DNA from: Aquimarina sp.
GTDB lineage: Bacteria; Bacteroidota; Bacteroidia; Flavobacteriales; Flavobacteriaceae
Assembly (NCBI GenBank): GCA_002697475.1
Contig: NZVW01000084.1
Location: forward strand, 1 to 11,495
Reading direction: 5' to 3'
Length of the DNA: 11,495 nucleotides
Shown: positions 6,263 to 11,495 of the stretch, piece after piece
How positions within the stretch are numbered: the first letter of the stretch is position 1
How the letters are laid out: each line of letters starts with the position of its first letter
Program-made: the position numbers and the translations under genes
The notes under the pieces: model-generated
Told to the model about the DNA's origin: nothing
Seen by the model: the letters and a program-made list of their open reading frames with translations, nothing else
The model's database searches: none

Positions 6263-7075
6263 CTATTCTGTTATGGTAATTTCAAACCTGTCTGTTTCAG
6301 AAATATTAAAGTATCCTAAAGGATAATTATCCGGATTAGTATCATTGATAATATTTCCTCTAACTTCAGAAGGTGGTGCCTGGAAAGGATCTCCATTTTG
6401 TCCGCTTTGCTCTGTTAAAATGGTAAAATAATTGAAATATTGTTCATTAACCCCCAGAATTTTAACCGTAATATTTCTATCGATTACATTGTTTTCATAA
6501 AAATAGGAGAAGTTAAAAGACTCACCTTGAAAAAATTCGTCTTCAATAGGAAGATACAGATTGAAATCGAAATCGAATAAATAAAAATCTTCTCTGTTTT
6601 CCTGATCTGTAAAGGATACAATAATTTCTGTTTCATCTCCCCCAAATAAGGTGCCGTCTCCTTGTATAACATTGTCAATAGGCACTGCAGGTATAAGTCT
6701 GGCGATTGCTGTGTAGGTTTCCCCACCATAAGTAACAGTGAGTTCATAGTCTACATTGTCAACAGGATCAAAAGAAGTTGATGGTATATAAAATCCAGGT
6801 TCAGTGGATTCTTCAAATGAAATTATAGTATTGTCAGAAAGATTGGTAATGAAGACTACGGCATCGCTTACTGTTGGGACATCACTATCAAAAAATGGAG
6901 CAGTAGTAGTGATTCTTACGCCACCTTCAGTGGTTATTGGGTTTTCATTAAAATACTTTTCAAAGTTAGCATCAATTACCAATCTGGGTTCTCCTGTTGG
7001 CAGATCTACATCGATTACATCTTCACAACTATAAAGACAAAAGGCTATTGCAATAATGACTAATATTCTCTTCAT
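6263..7075 (-). CDS. DUF4249 outer-membrane lipoprotein, partner of the TonB receptor
   Basis: A 270-residue lipoprotein. The signal peptide ends in the lipobox LYSC, so Cys17 would be lipidated. It is followed by an acidic EDVIDVDLP segment of the kind seen in surface-exported Bacteroidota lipoproteins. The opening IDVDLPTGEPRLVIDANF is the hallmark of DUF4249. An Ig-like N-terminal part (AVVFITNL...YELTVTYGGETYTA, residues about 70-125) and a beta-rich C-terminal part follow. DUF4249 genes are typically found directly after a TonB-dependent receptor gene, as here with a 4-base gap. By analogy with SusD-like partners I infer a role as surface substrate-binding or receptor-lid protein, but it is not a SusD homologue. 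The substrate is not evident from the sequence. Confidence 0.88.
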   Translation of the reverse strand: MKRILVIIAIAFCLYSCEDVIDVDLPTGEPRLVIDANFEKYFNENPITTEGGVRITTTAPFFDSDVPTVSDAVVFITNLSDNTIISFEESTEPGFYIPSTSFDPVDNVDYELTVTYGGETYTAIARLIPAVPIDNVIQGDGTLFGGDETEIIVSFTDQENREDFYLFDFDFNLYLPIEDEFFQGESFNFSYFYENNVIDRNITVKILGVNEQYFNYFTILTEQSGQNGDPFQAPPSEVRGNIINDTNPDNYPLGYFNISETDRFEITITE

Positions 7076-7079
7076 AATT

Positions 7080-9452
7080 TTAGAATTTAAAATTATAGGT
7101 TACCGCAGGTATGATCCCAAAAATTGAAGTTCTTACGGCTTCATTTACAAAAGTCTCATCGTTTTCTCTAAACGTAATTGAGGCTGCATTTCTTCTATTG
7201 TAAAGGTTATAAATGCTAAAAACCCATTCACTTTTCCAATTTCTGCTTTTATTTTTTCTGGGTGTCAGAGTAGCAGAAACATCTATTCTATGATAGGCAG
7301 GTAAGCGCTCTGAGTTTCTAGGAGCATCATAAACAGGTACAACTACACCCTGATATTCAAACTGCCCTGTAGGATAATTAGTGGGTTGACCAGTCTGAAA
7401 CACAAAATTAGCACCAAATTTCCATTTTTCATTTAGCTCATAACTTCCGTTAAAAGATATATCGTGGGTTTTGTCATACGGAGTATTATACCAATTGCCA
7501 TTATTGATTCCAGTTTCATTGGCTGTTCTTCCGGGAGTTCTTTGCTCAGATTTAGAAAGCGTATAGGCTAACCATCCCTTAAAATCTCCTTCATTTTTTC
7601 TAAGCAAAAATTCCAGACCGTAAGCTCTTGCTTCACCATTAAGGATGACACGCTCGATAGCATCATTAGCAATTAAATTAGCGCCATCAATATAGTCGAT
7701 TCTGTTTTGGATCTCTTTGTAAAATACTTCTGTCTCAACAGAATATATATTGTCCTTAAAGTTTTTGAAATACCCCAGGGCATATTGATCTAAAATTTGT
7801 GGTTTAATATATTTTCCGCTAGGAGCCCAGACGTCTAGAGGAGTGGGAGAGTTGGTGTTAGATATTAGATGCAAATATTGAGATATTCTATTGTAACTGG
7901 CTTTTACAGAAGTGTAATCGTTTATCAAATAGGATAGAGCAAAACGAGGTTCTATATTCGTAAATGTTTCTATGACATCACTTCTGTCGAATGTATCAAC
8001 ACTTGTAGGATCTGCCGATTCATATATCTGGAACTCTTCATTAAAGAGAACTGCGGTATCATCTGTGTATCTGTTTAATTCCTTCTGGCCTAATCTGGTA
8101 AAATTACTCAGGCGAACTCCATACTGTAGTTTTAGTTTTTCACTTATAGTATGCTCCGCATCAACATAAATTCCCAGCTCATTAGCATATTTATCAATAA
8201 GCTTATCTCTATTAATACCGGAGTCGGGGCGGTTAGGTTTTATCTCTCCGGGATTGAATCTGAAGTAAATATTATTTATACCATAATTGAGCTGAAAACT
8301 ATCGCTTAAATAATGTTTTAAGTCGTATTTTAAGTTAAAGTTGCGTATCCCTGAATCCCACTCAAAACCAACGAAATCTAATTCTAAGCCATAAAAGTAA
8401 TCTGAGTATATCAATGAAAGGTTAGAGAAAAGCTTGTCAGAAAACAGATGATTCCATCTGAGATTTAAAACAGAATTTCCATAAATATTTTCAAAACTAT
8501 CTGTTATTCCAAATACATCTCTACCAAAATAGCCTGATAGGTAAATGTTGTTATTATCATTTATTCTGTAGTTAAGTTTAGTGTTAAGGTCATAGAAATA
8601 GGCGATATTCTCATTATCAAATAGCGGTAAAAACAGATGAGCATAAGAAGCTCTACCACCTATTAGAAAAGCACCTTTTTCTTTAACAATAGGACCTTCA
8701 GCCAATAATCTACTTGCCACGGCGCCTAATCCACCATTCATGCTAAACTTATTACTATTACCCTCTTTCTGATAAATATCCAGAACAGAAGAAACTCTTC
8801 CTCCGTATCTTGCAGGGATTCCGCCTTTATAAAGTTTCAGGTCTTTAATAGCATCCGGATTAAAGACAGAAAAGAAACCAAAAAGGTGTGATGAATTAAA
8901 AATAGTCGCCTCATCTAAAAGAATAAGGTTTTGATCTACAGCACCACCTCGCACATTAAATCCAGAAGCTCCTTCGCCACCACTGGTAACTCCAGGTAGT
9001 AATAAGATTGATTTTACGACATCAGCCTCTCCAAGTACAACCGGTATTTGTTTTATAGTACTGGATGTTAATTGGTTGATACTCATTTGAGGAGCTCTTA
9101 TATCCGTTTTTTCTACATTTTCAGTAATAATAACTTCATCAAGCATTTCAGAAGCTTCCTGAAGACTAAAATTTAATTTAGTGTTTTCTGTCAGTAAAAT
9201 ATCCTTTACGATATCATTAAAACCTAAGTAACTAATCTGAATTTTATAGGCTCCTTCAGGTAAGGTAATGGAATAAAAACCATATTCATTAGTTACGGTT
9301 CCTTTATTTATTTCCGGAAATAATACATTAACGCCAATAAGCGTTTCGTTTGTGCTTTCTTCAGTAATAATTCCACTTATTGTATACTTTTCCTGACTAA
9401 AACTAAAATAGACAGAAAATAAAGTCAAAAGGGTAAGATATTTAAGTCTCAA
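7080..9452 (-). CDS. TonB-dependent outer-membrane receptor with carboxypeptidase-regulatory-like domain
   Basis: A 790-residue TonB-dependent receptor that would import a ligand across the outer membrane using TonB/ExbB energy. In order: signal peptide (1-20, ending SFSQ); carboxypeptidase-D regulatory-like beta domain (about 22-100, with GVNVLFPEINKGTVTNEYGF); an EVIIT segment where the TonB box is expected; plug domain (about 110-235) with LLLPGVTSGGEGASGFNVRG and KGGIPARYGGRVSSVLDIYQ; and a beta-barrel ending in aromatic YNFKF, as required for outer-membrane insertion. Length is normal for a receptor without the larger SusC architecture. It is the first gene of the five-gene unit, followed 4 bases later by the DUF4249 lipoprotein. 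Neither the ligand nor a promoter motif could be identified. Confidence 0.95.
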   Translation of the reverse strand: MRLKYLTLLTLFSVYFSFSQEKYTISGIITEESTNETLIGVNVLFPEINKGTVTNEYGFYSITLPEGAYKIQISYLGFNDIVKDILLTENTKLNFSLQEASEMLDEVIITENVEKTDIRAPQMSINQLTSSTIKQIPVVLGEADVVKSILLLPGVTSGGEGASGFNVRGGAVDQNLILLDEATIFNSSHLFGFFSVFNPDAIKDLKLYKGGIPARYGGRVSSVLDIYQKEGNSNKFSMNGGLGAVASRLLAEGPIVKEKGAFLIGGRASYAHLFLPLFDNENIAYFYDLNTKLNYRINDNNNIYLSGYFGRDVFGITDSFENIYGNSVLNLRWNHLFSDKLFSNLSLIYSDYFYGLELDFVGFEWDSGIRNFNLKYDLKHYLSDSFQLNYGINNIYFRFNPGEIKPNRPDSGINRDKLIDKYANELGIYVDAEHTISEKLKLQYGVRLSNFTRLGQKELNRYTDDTAVLFNEEFQIYESADPTSVDTFDRSDVIETFTNIEPRFALSYLINDYTSVKASYNRISQYLHLISNTNSPTPLDVWAPSGKYIKPQILDQYALGYFKNFKDNIYSVETEVFYKEIQNRIDYIDGANLIANDAIERVILNGEARAYGLEFLLRKNEGDFKGWLAYTLSKSEQRTPGRTANETGINNGNWYNTPYDKTHDISFNGSYELNEKWKFGANFVFQTGQPTNYPTGQFEYQGVVVPVYDAPRNSERLPAYHRIDVSATLTPRKNKSRNWKSEWVFSIYNLYNRRNAASITFRENDETFVNEAVRTSIFGIIPAVTYNFKF

Positions 9453-9553
9453 TTATGTTTGGAATTAAGGTTTTAACTAGATAAAATAAAGATTTGACAT
9501 TATGCGGAGCTAAACTAATTACAAAAAATGAATAGTAGTGTTACATAAATATT

Positions 9554-9581
9554 AAAAAAGGGTTGCTATAATGAGCAACCC
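9554..9581 (-). terminator. Rho-independent terminator of the remnant transcript
   Basis: The arms GGGTTGCT and AGCAACCC form an 8-bp perfect stem with a six-base loop, followed by six Ts on the minus strand. It ends no intact gene: the stop of the 26-codon remnant lies 25 bases upstream. Confidence 0.85.
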
Positions 9582-9606
9582 TATTACTACAGTGAAGTAT
9601 CTACAT

Positions 9607-9687
9607 TTAATCTTTAAGTTCTATATTGATATTATAAAATCCTTGTTCTCTGATACCTATGATACCGTGTATTGGTTCACCAGCTTC
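9607..9687 (-). pseudogene. Possible 3' remnant of a lost gene
   Basis: Between an in-frame TAA at 9688-9690 and a TAA at 9607-9609 are 26 codons that read like protein (GEPIHGIIGIREQGFYNI, ending ELKD). There is no start codon in this span, and a good terminator follows. The composition looks coding rather than random, but the segment is short and I recognise no family. It could be the tail of a deleted gene or an ordinary untranslated stretch. Confidence 0.3.
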
Positions 9688-9736
9688 TTAAATTATTTTG
9701 AACATTAGAATTTGTTTTTTCAAAACTTAGTTGATG

Positions 9737-9772
9737 AAAAAAAAAGATCTGATTAAGAATAATCAGATCTTT
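9737..9772 (-). terminator. Rho-independent terminator of the isocitrate dehydrogenase gene
   Basis: The 12-bp perfect arms AAAGATCTGATT and AATCAGATCTTT surround a six-base loop. A run of nine Ts on the minus strand overlaps and follows the stem base. It starts 30 bases past the dehydrogenase stop codon. Confidence 0.92.
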
Positions 9773-9802
9773 CTACGTTATAGTTTACTGACCTTAGGAT
9801 AG

Positions 9803-11495
9803 TTATCCAATAATACTATTAAGTGTTTTACTTGGTCTCATTGCGCTAGAAACTTTAGTTGGATTAGGCCAGTAATACCCACCCATATCAACAGGACTTC
9901 CCTGTGCCTCATTAAGTTCTTTAGTGATAGCTTTTTCATTACTTTTAAGTTCCTCAGCTAATTTTGTAAACTCTTCCTTTAATTCCTGATCTTTATCTTG
10001 TGCAGCAAGTGCCTCTGCCCAGTAAAGTGCCAAATAATAATGACTACCTCTGTTGTCCAGTTCGTTTACTTTTCTAGAAGGAGATTTTTTATTATCTAAA
10101 AATTCGATAGTAGCCTGGTCTAAAGCATCAGCTAGTAAAAGTGCTTTAGTATTATTATTTTTTTCTCCCAGATGTTCCAACGATACAGCTAAGGCTAAGA
10201 ATTCTCCCAGAGAATCCCATCTAAGGTGTCCCTCTTTATTAAATTGTTGTACGTGCTTAGGGGCAGAACCTCCGGCACCAGTTTCAAAAAGTCCACCACC
10301 ATTCATTAATGGTACTATAGATAACATTTTAGCGCTGGTTCCCAGTTCCAGAATAGGAAAGAGATCAGTGTTGTAATCTCTTAATACGTTTCCTGTTACG
10401 GATATAGTGTCTTTTCCTTCTTTTACACGCTCAAGAGTGAAACGAGTAGCCTCAATAGGCGACATAATTCTTATATCTAATCCTTCTGTATCGTGATCAG
10501 GAAGATATTTTTCTACTTTTTTAATTAGTTCAGCATCATGAGCTCTGTTTTTATCTAGCCAAAAAACAGCTGGTGTATCTGTCGCTCTAGCTCTGTTAAC
10601 AGCTAATTTAACCCAATCTTCGATCGGAGCATCTTTTGTCTGGCACATTCTCCAGATATCGCCTTCTTCAACGTTATGCTCAAGCAATACATTTCCATCC
10701 TGATCAGTAACTTTTACTGTTCCATTTGTTGAAATTTCAAAGGTTTTATCATGCGACCCATACTCTTCAGCCTTTTGTGCCATTAGTCCTACATTAGGCA
10801 CCGTACCCATAGTAGTAGGATCAAAAGCACCATTTTCTTTACAGAAGTCTATAGTAGCCTGATAGATACCTGCGTAGCTGCTGTCCGGAATAACGGCTTT
10901 CGTATCCTGAGATTTTCCATCAGCATTCCACATTTGCCCAGAGTTTCGTATCATAGCCGGCATAGAGGCGTCTATAATTATGTCACTTGGAACGTGCAGG
11001 TTAGTTATTCCCTCGTCAGAGTTAACCATAGCTAACTTTGGAAGCTTGTCATAGGCAGCATCAATATCACCAAGGATTTCATTTCTTTTATCCTCCGGTA
11101 ACTTTTTTAGTTTAGCTAAAAGATCTCCATAACCATTGTTTACTTCAACACCTATCTTTTCAAAAATATCACCGTGTTTTTCAAATACGTCTTTAAAGTA
11201 TACCTCTACAGCATGTCCAAAAATAATAGGATCAGAAACTTTCATCATAGTGGCTTTCATGTGCAATGAAAACAAGACATCTTTTTCTTTAGCATCTTTT
11301 ACCTGCTCTTCTAAGAAAGAAATTAATGCTTTCTTACTCATCACAGTTGCATCTATAACCTCTCCTGCAAGTAGGGGAGTGTTGGATTTAAGAACGGTAG
11401 TGTTACCTGACTTATCAATAAGCTCAATTTTCACATCTTTTGCAGCATCAACAGTTACTGATTTTTCATTTGATCTAAAATCTCCAGATTCCATA
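9803..11495 (-). CDS. icd: Monomeric NADP-dependent isocitrate dehydrogenase, C-terminal part
   Basis: Converts isocitrate plus NADP+ to 2-oxoglutarate, CO2 and NADPH in the TCA cycle. The visible 563 residues match the monomeric (about 740-residue) type, not the common dimeric one. The frame is open at the right edge and the first visible methionine is internal (MESGDFRSNE follows a conserved histidine in relatives). About 170 N-terminal residues are therefore missing outside the window. KATMMKVSDPIIFGH carries the catalytic lysine equivalent to Lys255 of the Azotobacter enzyme. LFETGAGGSAPKHVQQF, GHLRWDSLGEFLA and DNRGSHYYLALYWAEALA hold the NADP-contacting histidine and arginines. The C-terminus is complete, with the usual GGYYWPNP motif. 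A strong terminator follows, so transcription ends here. The symbol icd is by family. Confidence 0.95.
   Translation of the reverse strand, partial: MESGDFRSNEKSVTVDAAKDVKIELIDKSGNTTVLKSNTPLLAGEVIDATVMSKKALISFLEEQVKDAKEKDVLFSLHMKATMMKVSDPIIFGHAVEVYFKDVFEKHGDIFEKIGVEVNNGYGDLLAKLKKLPEDKRNEILGDIDAAYDKLPKLAMVNSDEGITNLHVPSDIIIDASMPAMIRNSGQMWNADGKSQDTKAVIPDSSYAGIYQATIDFCKENGAFDPTTMGTVPNVGLMAQKAEEYGSHDKTFEISTNGTVKVTDQDGNVLLEHNVEEGDIWRMCQTKDAPIEDWVKLAVNRARATDTPAVFWLDKNRAHDAELIKKVEKYLPDHDTEGLDIRIMSPIEATRFTLERVKEGKDTISVTGNVLRDYNTDLFPILELGTSAKMLSIVPLMNGGGLFETGAGGSAPKHVQQFNKEGHLRWDSLGEFLALAVSLEHLGEKNNNTKALLLADALDQATIEFLDNKKSPSRKVNELDNRGSHYYLALYWAEALAAQDKDQELKEEFTKLAEELKSNEKAITKELNEAQGSPVDMGGYYWPNPTKVSSAMRPSKTLNSIIG

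Larger units (their letters stand above)
9453..9802. other. Intergenic gap between the isocitrate dehydrogenase and TonB receptor genes
   Basis: This 350-base AT-rich stretch holds two minus-strand terminators (9554-9581 and 9737-9772) and, between them, a short coding-like remnant without a start codon. The last 100 bases before the receptor (9453-9553) must hold its promoter, but I see no clear TTTG / TAnnTTTG pair. No RNA gene was recognised. Confidence 0.6.

Noticed and set aside
6484..6747. Open frame of 87 codons on the minus strand within the DUF4249 gene in another frame.
   Set aside because: It overlaps a lipoprotein gene with a clear signal peptide and family start, and has no independent support.
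10053..10376. Open frame of 107 codons on the plus strand inside the isocitrate dehydrogenase gene.
   Set aside because: It is antisense to a well-supported conserved enzyme and shows no domain or leader. It is a by-product of that gene's codon pattern, as are the other antisense frames at 2310-2510, 5520-5783, 6804-7034 and 7972-8169.

Overview
The window is AT-rich, with mostly secreted or lipoprotein products on one strand, no Shine-Dalgarno-like leaders, and family markers typical of Bacteroidota: a TonB-dependent receptor with a carboxypeptidase-regulatory-like domain, DUF4249 lipoprotein, DUF6095, DUF922, and monomeric NADP isocitrate dehydrogenase. I infer a marine-type member of Flavobacteriaceae; the species cannot be told from the sequence. 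All genes but one lie on the minus strand, so they are transcribed from right to left in these coordinates.

Right end (9803-11495): the C-terminal three quarters of a monomeric isocitrate dehydrogenase, closed by a strong terminator. A 350-base gap (9453-9802) follows. It holds a 26-codon coding-like remnant with its own terminator, then the leader of the next operon.

Centre (4720-9452): a tightly packed minus-strand unit of TonB-dependent receptor, DUF4249 lipoprotein, murQ (N-acetylmuramate 6-phosphate etherase), DUF6095 membrane protein and SRPBCC/AHSA1 protein, with gaps of 4, 51, overlap and 15 bases. An outer-membrane importer next to a MurNAc-6-P etherase suggests, without proving, salvage of cell-wall fragments. 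A convergent plus-strand DinB-like gene (4196-4705) abuts its end.

Left part (1-3934): a secreted coiled-coil protein with terminator, a bleomycin-resistance-like VOC protein, a sirtuin, a frameshifted Tat-secreted cupin-like gene, a DUF922 homologue that has lost the HExxH zinc site, and the start of a secreted TPR-like protein.

The most striking structure surrounds the sirtuin. Its stop codon lies inside a long imperfect palindrome (1704-1750), and 9-bp complementary boxes (GCATAGAAC / GTTCTATGC) sit exactly at the two ends of an 894-base unit. This is the layout of an integron gene cassette with an attC-type recombination site. The unit sits 29 bases upstream of a gene that now carries a one-base frameshift in a run of six Gs. 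No integrase is visible in the window.
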